Assembly: GCA_025054695.1 (NCBI GenBank)
Contig: JANWZI010000002.1
Span: forward strand, 44,175-108,174
Source: Myxococcota bacterium
Lineage (GTDB): Bacteria; Myxococcota_A; Polyangia; Polyangiales; JANWZI01
Direction of reading: 5' to 3'
Length of the DNA stretch: 64,000 bases
Part shown: positions 26,628-35,925 of the stretch, piece after piece
How the letters are laid out: each line of letters starts with the position of its first letter
Position numbering within the stretch: the stretch's first letter is position 1
Translations under genes and position numbers: made by a program
Notes under the pieces: generated by a model
Database searches by the model: none
What the model was told of the DNA's origin: nothing
Seen by the model: only the letters and a program-made list of their open reading frames with translations

Positions 26628-27770
26628 TCAGGGATGCTGTTGACTGCGCAGCCCCCGGAACGTGACCACCGTCACTGCGCCGCCAAAGACTTGGGCGCGG
26701 TACCAGCCGAGCGAGACGAGCTCGCCGCCGACTCGGCCCACGGCCGCGACGTCGACGGGTCCGGGCGGCACACCGAGCGCCGCGTACAGGCCGAGCAGGC
26801 TCGTGCCTTCGACACGGCCCATCTGCGGCAGCGGATTGGACGGGTTGTCGTTGAAGTAGACGAGCGTGAGCGGGGCGGGTGACGTCGCCACCTGCGCGTA
26901 TTCGAGCCGCACGTCGCCGCAGTCGTGCACCTCGCCGGCCACCGCGCCCTGTCCGGCCGGCACGCCACCCGGCAGTCCCGCCGTGAGTGGAATCGACGTG
27001 TAGTCGCTGCGCGAGAGCGTGCGCGCGCGGTACTCGACGAAGGGACCGGCGCCCGACAGCTCGGGACAGGGCGGTCGCGTCGTCTCGAGCTGCTCCTCGA
27101 GGAACTGCACGTTGTACGTGTACAGCTCGCGCCAGAACGCGGCATCGCCGCTCGTCTTGATGATGAGGGGCGTCTCGGACGGAACGTCGGAAATCTGATA
27201 GAAGCCCAGATCCCTCGTGCCGACGACCATGTCGTCGTCGATCTCGTCCTCGGTTTCTTTGCACGCGCTCGCGGTGCTCGCGACGGCGCTTCCGACCAGT
27301 TCGCCGAGCTGGCCGTCGGGCCCCTCGCGGTAGACCTCGACGCGGATGCCGTCGGCGTCCCCTCCGTTGCCGAACACGTCCACCACGCCGTAGAGCGTGA
27401 CCATCCTCGGCGTGCCCAGTGGTCTGTACATCCCGGGCATGAAACAGCGCAGATCGGGAGCGGCCCCGTCCGCGCTCTCGTCGCAGAAATCGTCGTCGAA
27501 GGTCCGCGGCCGCCCCATCTCGGTCGGCAGCGCGGAGCAACCGACGCGGTTGGTCTCGAGCCCCTCGGCAGGACGCGTCGGGCACGTGCATGCGGTCGCG
27601 ACCTGTCCGCGACTGCACGACAGCGTGCAGGATCTCCCGTACGTCTCGTCGTACCGGACCTCGTCCACGCCATTGCCACCGTCGGAAACGCCTGGGTCGT
27701 CGCCACCGCCGCATCCCACAAGACCCAGGAGCACGACGAAGCCCGCGAGCAAGTCCGCTCGTCGTCGCAC
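26628..27770 (-). CDS. Predicted lipoprotein, function unknown
   Basis: 380 residues from the GTG at 27770 (GGAGG 6 bases upstream). Clear lipoprotein signal: MRRRADLLAGFVVLLGLVGC with lipobox LVGC at Cys20, then a Gly/Asp linker. The mature protein has paired Cys near its start (CTLSCSRG, CTCP), two beta-rich regions resembling carboxypeptidase-regulatory or Ig-like folds (VTLYGVVDVFGNGGDADGIRV and GEVHDCGDVRLEYAQV), and no catalytic motif I recognise. The upstream starts at 27782 and 27800 lack the good ribosome site. Confidence 0.75.
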   Translation of the reverse strand: MRRRADLLAGFVVLLGLVGCGGGDDPGVSDGGNGVDEVRYDETYGRSCTLSCSRGQVATACTCPTRPAEGLETNRVGCSALPTEMGRPRTFDDDFCDESADGAAPDLRCFMPGMYRPLGTPRMVTLYGVVDVFGNGGDADGIRVEVYREGPDGQLGELVGSAVASTASACKETEDEIDDDMVVGTRDLGFYQISDVPSETPLIIKTSGDAAFWRELYTYNVQFLEEQLETTRPPCPELSGAGPFVEYRARTLSRSDYTSIPLTAGLPGGVPAGQGAVAGEVHDCGDVRLEYAQVATSPAPLTLVYFNDNPSNPLPQMGRVEGTSLLGLYAALGVPPGPVDVAAVGRVGGELVSLGWYRAQVFGGAVTVVTFRGLRSQQHP

Positions 27771-27839
27771 GGGCACCTCCACGCGGCGGCAGCCTACCAC
27801 GGCGGCAGGGACCGCAGCCCTCGCGTGAGCTCTCGCTCA

Positions 27840-27866
27840 GCTTTCGGGCTCGGGCTCCGACGCGTG
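27840..27866 (-). repeat. GAGNCS hexamer array 10 (short remnant)
   Basis: Four or five hexamers on the minus strand in the 122-base gap between two leftward genes. It may be a seed or a remnant of the longer arrays. Confidence 0.55.
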
Positions 27867-27892
27867 CCGTCCCCCCGAGCGGGTCGCCGACC

Positions 27893-28534
27893 TCAGGGGG
27901 CAGGCTCGTCGAGCAGTCGCGTGACGAGCCCTTCGAGCGCGCGCAGCCGTCCGAGGTCGAGGCCGACGACCCGCTCCCGAATCTTTCCCGCACGGTCGAG
28001 CACGAACAGCGTGGGCAGGGAGCGTACGCGGAATCGCCGCGCCGTCATGCCGACGTCCCGCGCCACCGTGTAACGGACGGGGAGCACGCGCAGGTGGGCC
28101 TCGATGCGATCGCGGGGCTCGTCGCTCAGGCCAAGCACCGTTAGACCGCGCGCGTGGTGGCGCTGGTGCAGCGCGTCGAGCACGGGCATGACCAGTCGGC
28201 ACGGACGGCACCACGTCGCCCAGAAGTCCAGAATGACGACCCGTCCGCGCAGACCGGGGCTGCTCGTGGGGTCCGGGCCCTGGATCCGCACGGCGGTGAC
28301 GGGGGGTGCGAGGTTGCCGGGTTCCACGGCCGCCGCGATCGAGGGGTCGGCCCGCGAGCTGCCCGTGAGCGCAGCGGGAAGCACGAGCACCACGGCGACG
28401 AACCCACACGCACGCCGCAGCGTGGCTCGCACGTCGAGCCATTTTACGGCGTCCCAGGACTCCGTCGAGCCGTCGGTCGGCGACGCGTCGGGACCGTTCC
28501 CCGGGCGGCCGGGTCGGCGTTCCGTGGAAACCAC
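27893..28534 (-). CDS. TlpA/ResA-type thioredoxin-fold protein
   Basis: 213 residues. One hydrophobic segment (about 44-58: FVAVVLVLPAALTG) acts as signal peptide or membrane anchor. The thioredoxin domain follows with FWATWCRPCRLVMP, a WCxxC redox site, and the cis-Pro segment RSLPTLFVLDRAGK. Expected role: thiol-disulfide exchange in the periplasm, as in cytochrome c maturation or envelope-protein folding. No ccm/ccd gene is nearby, so the partner is unknown. Divergent from ftsK with a 46-base gap. Confidence 0.88.
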   Translation of the reverse strand: MVSTERRPGRPGNGPDASPTDGSTESWDAVKWLDVRATLRRACGFVAVVLVLPAALTGSSRADPSIAAAVEPGNLAPPVTAVRIQGPDPTSSPGLRGRVVILDFWATWCRPCRLVMPVLDALHQRHHARGLTVLGLSDEPRDRIEAHLRVLPVRYTVARDVGMTARRFRVRSLPTLFVLDRAGKIRERVVGLDLGRLRALEGLVTRLLDEPAP

Positions 28535-28580
28535 CGGAAACTGGCACGCGAGAGGCGGCCGTCCCTATCTTCGCGATGGC

Positions 28581-31166
28581 GTGGACAGCGAGGCCACGAC
28601 GTCGCCGGGAACCGTCCCGTCGCCAGGGGAGGGCGCCAGGCGCCACGAAGTGATCGCGATTTTGACCGCGGCGCTCACCGTTCTCGTGGCGCTTTCGCTC
28701 GCGAGTCATTCGCCCGGTGACGCGGACAACTTCGTGGGGCCGACCGGTGACACCATCGCCTCCGCTCTCACGACCGCCTTCGGTTTCGGAGCGTGGTGGC
28801 TCGTGGTGGAGCTCGCGCTCGCCACGGTGCGCCTCGTTCGGGGGGTCTCTTCGCGGCTCGGAGCGGCGACGGTGGGCGCGACGCTCGTCGTGCTGTTCGT
28901 GGGCTGTGCGCTGCTCCAGCTCGCATGGGGAGCGGCGGACGATCCCGGCGTCCCGCTCGCCGGCGGCGTCGTCGGCGAGCTTTTCGGAGAGGTGCTGCGC
29001 GCCGTTCTGGGCACGGCGGGGGCGTGGGTCGTCTGCGTTTCGATCCTGCTCGTCACGCTCGTGCTTCGCACGCCCGTCTCGGTGCTATCGCTCGTGCGTG
29101 GGGGCGTGCGGACCACGGTGCGCGCGGCCCGGCGCGTCGGAACGGGACTCGCGGCGCTGTGGAGCGCGTGGCGGCAGGCGAAGCGCATCGAGCGCGAGGC
29201 GCGCGAGCGCGAACGCGAACGGACCGCGCCGCGCATCGTCACCGCCGAGGGCACCGCTCTCGAGGAGGACGTCGAGCCCCCCGCGCAACCACGGGCTCGG
29301 GACGACGTCGCGCCGCCACGCTCCCCCGTCGTGCGCCACGGGAGTCGCCGTCGCCTCGATGCGCCCGCGGCCATCGACGAGTTCGACGAGACGACGACAT
29401 CGGCGTCGTCGTCCGCGGACGCCGACGCGCCGGACGCGGGCAGTTCGAGCTGTACGGTGCCCGCCGACGCTCCTCGTGCGACCCGCTCGTCGTCCGTCGA
29501 AGCCGCATCAGGGCAGACCGCCGAGTCCGTACGTCCGACGGTCCGCGCGGTCGCTCCTCGCGCGCGGCGCCGCGCGGAGATCGACGCTCCGCGCATCGTG
29601 CAATCGGCCGCCCGGGCCGACGCCGATCCCGCGCTCCGCGATGGGGACTCTCGTCGAACGGCGACGGACGGCGGCACATCGGCTCCGTACACCCTCCCGC
29701 CCACGAGCCTGCTGCGGCCGGCGCCGCCTTCGGCCCTGCGCCTCGACGCCGAACGGTTGCGGGAGAACGCGCAGCGTCTCGTCGAGAAGCTGGCTGCGTT
29801 CCAGGTCCGCGGCCGCGTCGACGAGATCCATCCCGGGCCCGTCGTCACGATGTACGAGTTCGAGCCCGAGAGCGGCACGAAGATTTCGAAGATCGCGGGG
29901 CTCGCCGACGACCTGACGATGGCGCTCGCGGCGCAGAAGGTGCGCATCGTCGCACCGATCCCGGGCAAGGCGCGCGTGGGCTTCGAACTGCCCAACGAAA
30001 CGCGCGAGACCGTTTACCTCCGCGAGCTCCTCGAGGATCCGCGCTGGATTCACTTGGATGCCGCGCTGCCGGTCGCTTTCGGCAAGGACATCGCCGGCAA
30101 GCCCGTCTACGGCGATCTGGCGCGCATGCCGCACCTGCTCGTCGCGGGCGCGACCGGGGCGGGCAAGAGCGTCGGGCTCAACGTGATGCTCGTCTCCTTG
30201 CTCGCAAAGAAGACCCCGGAGCAGGTGCGCCTGCTCATGATCGACCCCAAGGTGGTCGAGCTCGCCGTGTTCGACGGCATCCCCCACATGCTGCTGCCCG
30301 TCGTCACGGACATGAAAAAGGCCTCGCGCGCGCTCAAGTGGGCGGTCGACGAGATGGAGCGGCGCTACCAGCTCTTCGCCGAGGCGGGCTCGCGCAACAT
30401 CGAGAGCTACAACGAGAAGGTCCGACGCGTGCTCGCCGGCGAGCTGGACCCGGCCCGGCTCGGCGGCACCGCGGCCGCGGACGCGTCGAGCCCGCCGACG
30501 CCGCTGCCGTACGTCGTCGTCGTCGTCGACGAGTTCGCCGACCTGATGATGGTCGCCGCCAAGGACGTGGAGGCGTGCGTGGCCCGCCTCGCGCAGAAGG
30601 CGCGCGCCGCCGGCATCCACGTCATCCTGGCGACCCAGCGGCCGAGCGTCGACGTCATCACCGGCATGATCAAGGCCAACTTTCCCGCGCGCATCGCGTT
30701 CAAGGTCGCCCAGCGCGAGGACAGCAAGACGATCCTCGGCCGGTCGGGCGCCGAGCATCTGCTCGGCCGCGGCGACATGCTCATGCTGCCTCCGGGCTCG
30801 AGCGACCTGCGCCGTGTGCACAGCGCATTCGTCAGCGAGGAAGAGGTCGCCGCGATCTGCGATCACTTGCGCGCGCAGGGCAGACCCGTCTACGATGAAC
30901 AGATCCTGCAGCCGCGCGAGGACGAGGCGGAGCAGGCCGATGCGTCCGACGCCGGCGCCGGTCGCGACGACGATCCCCTCTACGACCGTGCGGTGGCCGT
31001 CGTCGCTGCCGCCGGTTACTGCTCGATCAGCCACATCCAGCGGCAGCTCGGCGTCGGTTACAACAAGGCGGCCAAGCTCGTCGAACGCATGGAGCGCGAG
31101 GGCGTCGTCGGGCCCGCGAGCGCCAAGGCCGGTGGCCGCCGCGAAGTGCTCGTCCGTCCCCTCTGA
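28581..31166 (+). CDS. ftsK: DNA translocase FtsK
   Basis: 861 residues from a GTG at 28581 (start approximate; the frame is open upstream into the divergent gene). Four N-terminal membrane helices (about 16-175), a long low-complexity Ser/Ala/Asp linker, then the alpha/beta motor: VGFELPNETRETVYLREL, Walker A GATGAGKSVGLN, Walker B VVVVDEFADLMM, ATQRPSVDVITGMIKANFP. The C-terminal gamma winged helix (GYCSISHIQRQLGVGYNKAA) recognises the chromosomal orienting sequence. FtsK pumps DNA at the septum and triggers XerCD recombination at dif. All motifs are intact. Confidence 0.96.
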   Translation: MDSEATTSPGTVPSPGEGARRHEVIAILTAALTVLVALSLASHSPGDADNFVGPTGDTIASALTTAFGFGAWWLVVELALATVRLVRGVSSRLGAATVGATLVVLFVGCALLQLAWGAADDPGVPLAGGVVGELFGEVLRAVLGTAGAWVVCVSILLVTLVLRTPVSVLSLVRGGVRTTVRAARRVGTGLAALWSAWRQAKRIEREARERERERTAPRIVTAEGTALEEDVEPPAQPRARDDVAPPRSPVVRHGSRRRLDAPAAIDEFDETTTSASSSADADAPDAGSSSCTVPADAPRATRSSSVEAASGQTAESVRPTVRAVAPRARRRAEIDAPRIVQSAARADADPALRDGDSRRTATDGGTSAPYTLPPTSLLRPAPPSALRLDAERLRENAQRLVEKLAAFQVRGRVDEIHPGPVVTMYEFEPESGTKISKIAGLADDLTMALAAQKVRIVAPIPGKARVGFELPNETRETVYLRELLEDPRWIHLDAALPVAFGKDIAGKPVYGDLARMPHLLVAGATGAGKSVGLNVMLVSLLAKKTPEQVRLLMIDPKVVELAVFDGIPHMLLPVVTDMKKASRALKWAVDEMERRYQLFAEAGSRNIESYNEKVRRVLAGELDPARLGGTAAADASSPPTPLPYVVVVVDEFADLMMVAAKDVEACVARLAQKARAAGIHVILATQRPSVDVITGMIKANFPARIAFKVAQREDSKTILGRSGAEHLLGRGDMLMLPPGSSDLRRVHSAFVSEEEVAAICDHLRAQGRPVYDEQILQPREDEAEQADASDAGAGRDDDPLYDRAVAVVAAAGYCSISHIQRQLGVGYNKAAKLVERMEREGVVGPASAKAGGRREVLVRPL

Positions 31167-31198
31167 TCTAATCGGCGCGTGGCATTCGATACGACCGG

Positions 31199-31286
31199 GC
31201 CTCGGGCCCGGACTCGGGCTCGGACTCGGTCTCGGACTCCGACGCGGACTCGGGCTCGAGCTGGGCCCCCCACTCCGACTCGCGCT
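31199..31286 (-). repeat. GAGNCS hexamer array 11
   Basis: About 14 hexamers reading on the minus strand in the convergent gap between ftsK and the phospholipase-D-like gene; it ends 14 bases from that gene's stop. Confidence 0.88.
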
Positions 31287-31299
31287 CCGCGGAGCTCGA

Positions 31300-32454
31300 T
31301 CAGGGCGCGCGCGCCGAGGCGAACACCTCCGCCGCGCGGGCCGCGTAACGACGCGCCAGAGCCGCGTCCTCGATGAACAGCACGTTCTCGTTGTTGCGCC
31401 ACGCGCTCATCGACCAGTTGGCCGATCCGGCCACGACGAACGCCTCGTCGACCACGAGCACCTTGCTGTGCATCGTCGCCAGGCGCACGGGCACGCCCGA
31501 GGCGATGAGCGCCTGCACGGCGGCCTCGCGCACGTACATCGACGAGACGACGACGCGGACGCGCACGCCGCGCATGTGCGCCGCGATGAGCGCGTCGCTG
31601 ACCTCGGTGCGGGTGAACGCGTTGATCATCGCATCGACGCTCGTGCGCGCCGCGCCGATGCGCTCGATCATCTGGCGGAACCACGCCGGCGGTTCGTCGA
31701 TCGGGCTCTGGGGGCCGAAATGAACGCGGAACGGCCCGTCGGCCACCGGCTCGGCGGGGGGCGTCGGGCCGAACTGCCCATCGCGGAACATGCGCGCGAA
31801 TTGGGCTTCGTACGCATCGACGATGGGGCCGCGGTCGATGACGATGGCGTCGTTGTGATCGGTGCAGAAAGAACGGTTGCTGAAATTGCCCGACGCCACC
31901 CAGACGCGCTCGTCGTCCTCGATGACCCACTTGTGATGCATGAGCGCCGAGCGATCGTCGGGCCGCAACGCGACGCGCGGATGGCCCTCGAGCAACGCGA
32001 GCCCGCAGCCCAGCCGGCCGTCCATGCCCCGCGGGCACTGCTCGTCGTCGAACACGATCTCGACGCGCAGCTCCGGCGCGGTCTCGAGCCGAGTCCGCAG
32101 ATTCGTCGGAATGCACTCCCCGGCCGCCTCGTAGATGGCGATGCGCAGCGTGCGCTCCGCGCAGGCGAACGTTCCCAGGAGCAGGCCGTCGTACGCGGCG
32201 GAGTCGGGTCCGAACGCGGGCTCGCCGACGGGCGGCGGCGTGCAGCTCGATGGGAGCGTCGGGCACGGGCACGACGTGCCGGCGTCGACGCCGGCGTCTT
32301 CGTCCACGGCGTCCGCGCCGGCGTCCTCGACGGGCGTGGGTACGTCCGCCTCGGCGTCAAACGTTCCGGCGTCGCGCCGATGCGGCACGTTCGTGTCGGA
32401 GCGACAGCCCGCAAGGAGCACGGCGAGCACGGCGAGAGGCGACCAGGCGCGCAT
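31300..32454 (-). CDS. Phospholipase D-like lipoprotein (two HKD motifs)
   Basis: 384 residues from the ATG at 32454: signal peptide MRAWSPLAVLAVLLAGC with lipobox LAGC, then an Asp/Ala-rich linker. Two PLD catalytic motifs are complete: HHKWVIEDD...GNFSNRSF and HSKVLVVDE...GSANWS. The family includes phospholipases, cardiolipin synthases, nucleases and phosphodiesterases; an exported lipoprotein of this kind resembles Nuc-type or toxin-like PLDs more than cardiolipin synthase. Substrate unknown. The frame is open upstream to 32685 only because it runs into hexamer array 12. Confidence 0.88.
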   Translation of the reverse strand: MRAWSPLAVLAVLLAGCRSDTNVPHRRDAGTFDAEADVPTPVEDAGADAVDEDAGVDAGTSCPCPTLPSSCTPPPVGEPAFGPDSAAYDGLLLGTFACAERTLRIAIYEAAGECIPTNLRTRLETAPELRVEIVFDDEQCPRGMDGRLGCGLALLEGHPRVALRPDDRSALMHHKWVIEDDERVWVASGNFSNRSFCTDHNDAIVIDRGPIVDAYEAQFARMFRDGQFGPTPPAEPVADGPFRVHFGPQSPIDEPPAWFRQMIERIGAARTSVDAMINAFTRTEVSDALIAAHMRGVRVRVVVSSMYVREAAVQALIASGVPVRLATMHSKVLVVDEAFVVAGSANWSMSAWRNNENVLFIEDAALARRYAARAAEVFASARAP

Positions 32455-32623
32455 GGCCACGGGATGGTAGCGCGAGGGACCGGGCGCGTGACTGCTTCGG
32501 CGCTCGACGGGGTGGCGCCTCTCCCGTCTCGTCGGCGCCAGCAATCGGCCGTCCGTGCACCGTGCCCGTCGTTCCGCGTCGGGTTCCCCGAGAAGCGCGG
32601 CGTCACGCGAGCCGTGCGACTCT

Positions 32624-32701
32624 GAGACCGAGACCGAGCCCGAGTCCGAGACCGTGACCGAGACCGAGACCGAGACCCAGTCCACGTCGGACCCCGAGCC
32701 G
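32624..32701 (+). repeat. GAGNCS hexamer array 12
   Basis: About 13 hexamers on the plus strand in the 272-base gap between two leftward genes. Array direction is opposite to transcription. Confidence 0.88.
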
Positions 32702-32726
32702 CGATCGACGAATCTGCCTACCGCCC

Positions 32727-34127
32727 TCAGGACGCGAGGATCTCGTCCACCAGCCCTCGGCGCAGCTCCGGGTCACCGAAATCGTCGACGTACGAACCGT
32801 CGGCTTTTCGCACGCCCGCCAGCGTGAGAATCGTGTTGAGCACGACGTTGTACGTTCGACCCCCGAGATCGATGTAACGCCCCGTCCGGAGCATGCCCCC
32901 CGCGCCGCCCGCGAGAATCCACGGCGTGTTGTCCCCCGAATGCGGCGGACCGTTGCCCAGATCGTTGAACCACACCGCGAGCGAATCGTCGAGCAGCGTG
33001 CGGCCCTCCTCGTGCGCGGACGGGTAGGCGTCGAGCCGGTCGAGCAGATAACGGAACAAGCGAAGCTGGAGCCGGTCGACCTTGTGGTGCAGCGTCACCG
33101 CGTCCGGAATGGGCTCCCCCTCGGAGCCGTCCGCGTAGATGCGGTGGCTGATCCAGTGGAAGCGCGGCAGGCGGGAGCCGTCGATCTCGTACTGGGTCTG
33201 GTCGTTGCCCTCGCCGATTTGCAACGTCGCTACCGCGCGCACGCGACACGAGGCCGCGAGCGCGATGACGTCCATGTGGCGACGCACAACCTCGACGCGC
33301 ACGTCGTTGCCGTGCACGTCCTCGATGGCGCCCACCGCGGTGGCGGCGGCCGGGTCGAGCTCGCAGGCCATGGTCCGTACCTCGGTGTCGCGGATCGCCT
33401 CGAAATGCTGGACGAGGCGCTGACGATCGCGACTGCCGAGCTCGCGTCGGGCGAGCAACGCCTGCATCTGCTCGCGCACCAAGTCGTTCACGCTCGCCCT
33501 GCGCTCGGCGATGCGCCGTTGCACCTCCGGCGGCGCCGCCGACAGGCCCATCAGCCGCATGTACATTTGCCGCGGTGATCGCTCGGCGCTCGCCCGTTCA
33601 CGCGGCCCGCGCCACGAGAGCGCCTCGGCGATATAGGCCGAGCGCGGACCGGCCATCAGCGTCATCGGCTCGGTTCCGGGCGTCAGCTCGCGCGCGATAC
33701 GCCAGTCGATCGACTCGCCCAGTGCGAGCGGCGCATTGCCGTCGCCTCCGGTGTTGCGCTGCGCGGTTAGGCACTGGGGAATCGACTCGGCGTGACCGCA
33801 CTCGGGCGTTCCGAACGGCCGGTGCGCGCCCCGGATCATCACGATCCGTGACGCGTAGTCCGCGAGCTCGCTCGTCGCCCGATCCGCGTTGGTGACCGCG
33901 AGCACCTCGCGCGTGAGCATGCCCGTCTCGCGCGGCCAGAACTGCTCGGGCTCGGGACTCGAGCCGCCGATGCGCTGCGCGACCCCGTTGCCCGAGCGCA
34001 CCAGCGCCACGAAGACCGGGCGTGGACGCCCGCCGGCGCGCACGGAGCGGCCGTGCAGCGATTCGAGCCACGGAAGGGCCACGGTCGCCCCCCCCAGTCC
34101 CACCAGAAACCGCCGGCGCGTGATCAC
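32727..34127 (-). CDS. DUF1552 family protein with Tat signal
   Basis: 466 residues. The N-terminus MITRRRFLVGLGGATVALPWLESL is a twin-arginine signal (RRRFL followed by a hydrophobic segment), so the folded protein is probably exported by Tat. The body matches the DUF1552 pattern (SGNGVAQRIGG, FGTPECGHAESIP, HEEGRTLLDDSLAVWFNDLGNG, NTPWILAGGAGG). The family is found beside DUF1592-type cytochrome proteins in planctomycetes and myxobacteria; its activity is not known. The GTG start overlaps the stop of the upstream DUF1592 gene by 4 bases and has GGAGG upstream, so the two products probably work together. Confidence 0.85.
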   Translation of the reverse strand: MITRRRFLVGLGGATVALPWLESLHGRSVRAGGRPRPVFVALVRSGNGVAQRIGGSSPEPEQFWPRETGMLTREVLAVTNADRATSELADYASRIVMIRGAHRPFGTPECGHAESIPQCLTAQRNTGGDGNAPLALGESIDWRIARELTPGTEPMTLMAGPRSAYIAEALSWRGPRERASAERSPRQMYMRLMGLSAAPPEVQRRIAERRASVNDLVREQMQALLARRELGSRDRQRLVQHFEAIRDTEVRTMACELDPAAATAVGAIEDVHGNDVRVEVVRRHMDVIALAASCRVRAVATLQIGEGNDQTQYEIDGSRLPRFHWISHRIYADGSEGEPIPDAVTLHHKVDRLQLRLFRYLLDRLDAYPSAHEEGRTLLDDSLAVWFNDLGNGPPHSGDNTPWILAGGAGGMLRTGRYIDLGGRTYNVVLNTILTLAGVRKADGSYVDDFGDPELRRGLVDEILAS

Positions 34128-35809
34128 GATCCACCTCCGGCTGCGACGAGCTCGTCGGGCGAGCGCGTTCGGAACGCGTCGGAGGCGACGAGCTCGACGA
34201 TGAGATCGCGCACGGACATCGCCCCGGCGCGCGAGGCGTGGGCGAGCCGGCCCACGAGCGCTCCGTCGATGCGCGCGGGCATCCGCCCGTGCAGGTACTC
34301 GAGCCAGTGCTGCACGTAGCAGCGGTGCGTGTCGAATTCCGCGACCATCAGGTGAGCGAGCTCGACCGCTCCGTCGAAGCTGCGCTCGCCCGAGTCGAAT
34401 CGGTACGTGTCCCGCGCGTTGATGGGGCGGCCCGCCGGATCGGTGTCACGCCATGCGCCGATGGCGTCGTAGTGCTCGAACGCGAATCCGATCGGATTGA
34501 TGAGCTGCACGTGGCAGGTCGCCCCGCACAGACGCGTCTGATTGTGGATGCGCTCGCGCAGCGGCAGCGAAACGTCGTCTTCCGAGAGCGCGCTCGTGCC
34601 CGGCGGCGGTGGCAAGTTCGCACAGAGCACCTTGCGGTTGATGTACACGCCGCGATGGATGGGGTCCGTATCCGTCGAGGATGCGTTCGCCGCGAGGAAG
34701 CCGAGCTGGGTCAGAATGCCGGCGCGGCGATCGGGATCGAGTTCGACGCGGCGCGGCTCCGGACCGAAATCACCCTCCAGCCCGTAGATGCGTGCCAGCC
34801 GCTCGTCGGCGAACGTGTACGGCGCGGTCAGCAGCGTCGTGAGCGTCCCCTCCGCGTCGAACACGACGTGCTCGACGAAGCGATGGCCCTCCACGACGAG
34901 CGAGGCCGGGACCTGTTCGTCGAACGCGGGAAACAGGGTGCGCGAGCGGCGCAGGTCAAGCCACCGGTCCATCTCGAGCAGCTCGTGATGCATCTGCGTG
35001 ACCATCGCGCGCGCGCGCGGATCGTCGAGCATGCGCTCGGCCTGTGCGCGCACGCCCTCGGCGGTTCCGAGTGAGCCGTCCGCCGCGGCGCGGAACAGCG
35101 ACTCGTCCGGCATCGTGTTCCACAGGGCGAACGAGAGCCGACTGGCGATTTCCCACCCATCGAGCGGGATGACGCCGTCGCGCACCTCCGTCGACGCTTC
35201 GACGCGGTACAGGAACCACGGTGACTGCAGCAGCGCTTCGAGGAACACGCGTGTGCCCGCCGCGAACGGTTCCATGTCGGGATAGACGTCCGGCCCCGTC
35301 TCGAACAACGCGAGGTAGCGGTCCCGCTGCTCCGTCGTCAGCGGTCGGCGGTGGGCCCGCATGCCGAGCGTCTCGACGAGCGCGCGCGCGCGGGCCGCCG
35401 CGTCCTCGGGAGCATCCGTTGGTAGCAGACGCGCGATCGCCTCGGGCGAGCTCGTGACGCGCGAAGCGAGCGTCTCCGCCGCGTTTTGATAATCCTGCCA
35501 GAGATCGGAGTCGACGACGAGCTCGGCGCCGTTGTTGCGGAAGGTTCCCGAGACGGCGTCATTCTTGAACGTGCTCGATAGACCGGACGGTTCGGGCAAC
35601 CGAAGCAGATCCGTCGTGGCGTTTTCCCACTGGACGTGCGACAGGCGCGCGAAGCGGGTCGTCGGAGCGGGCCGCTCCGGACAGCCGGGGCACAGCCATT
35701 GATCGTGTGGCCCCGCCGGGCCCGTGCTCACGCGGCCGTCGCACGCGGCGAGCCCGAGTGCTCCCAGCAACGTCGGCAGCCAGGCGAACGGGTGGAGGCT
35801 CCCACGCAC
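34124..35809 (-). CDS. DUF1587/1595/1592/1588/1585 multi-domain lipoprotein (planctomycete cytochrome-associated family)
   Basis: 561 residues from the GTG at 35809; signal peptide with lipobox GLAAC. Domains in order: DUF1587 (RFARLSHVQWENATTDLLRL), DUF1595 (HRRPLTTEQRDRYLALF), DUF1592 (FLEALLQSPWFLYRVE ... WEIASRLSFALWNTMPD), DUF1588 (RRAGILTQLGFLAANA ... HRGVYINRKVLC), DUF1585 (DAIGAWRDTDPAGRPIN). The family is often fused to c-type heme modules; here no complete CxxCH is seen. The two CPGC/CGATC-type motifs are not heme sites. Operon with DUF1552 (GTGA overlap). Function unknown. Confidence 0.85.
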   Translation of the reverse strand: MRGSLHPFAWLPTLLGALGLAACDGRVSTGPAGPHDQWLCPGCPERPAPTTRFARLSHVQWENATTDLLRLPEPSGLSSTFKNDAVSGTFRNNGAELVVDSDLWQDYQNAAETLASRVTSSPEAIARLLPTDAPEDAAARARALVETLGMRAHRRPLTTEQRDRYLALFETGPDVYPDMEPFAAGTRVFLEALLQSPWFLYRVEASTEVRDGVIPLDGWEIASRLSFALWNTMPDESLFRAAADGSLGTAEGVRAQAERMLDDPRARAMVTQMHHELLEMDRWLDLRRSRTLFPAFDEQVPASLVVEGHRFVEHVVFDAEGTLTTLLTAPYTFADERLARIYGLEGDFGPEPRRVELDPDRRAGILTQLGFLAANASSTDTDPIHRGVYINRKVLCANLPPPPGTSALSEDDVSLPLRERIHNQTRLCGATCHVQLINPIGFAFEHYDAIGAWRDTDPAGRPINARDTYRFDSGERSFDGAVELAHLMVAEFDTHRCYVQHWLEYLHGRMPARIDGALVGRLAHASRAGAMSVRDLIVELVASDAFRTRSPDELVAAGGGS

Positions 35810-35925
35810 GGGCCTACCCCCGCGCAATTCGCGTTCGCGGGGGGCGCGCACGAAATTCCTCGTGGTGCCGGGCCGAGATCGGGGGTGCGCGACCACGGTC
35901 GGGGTTTCGAGCCCACGGACCGCCG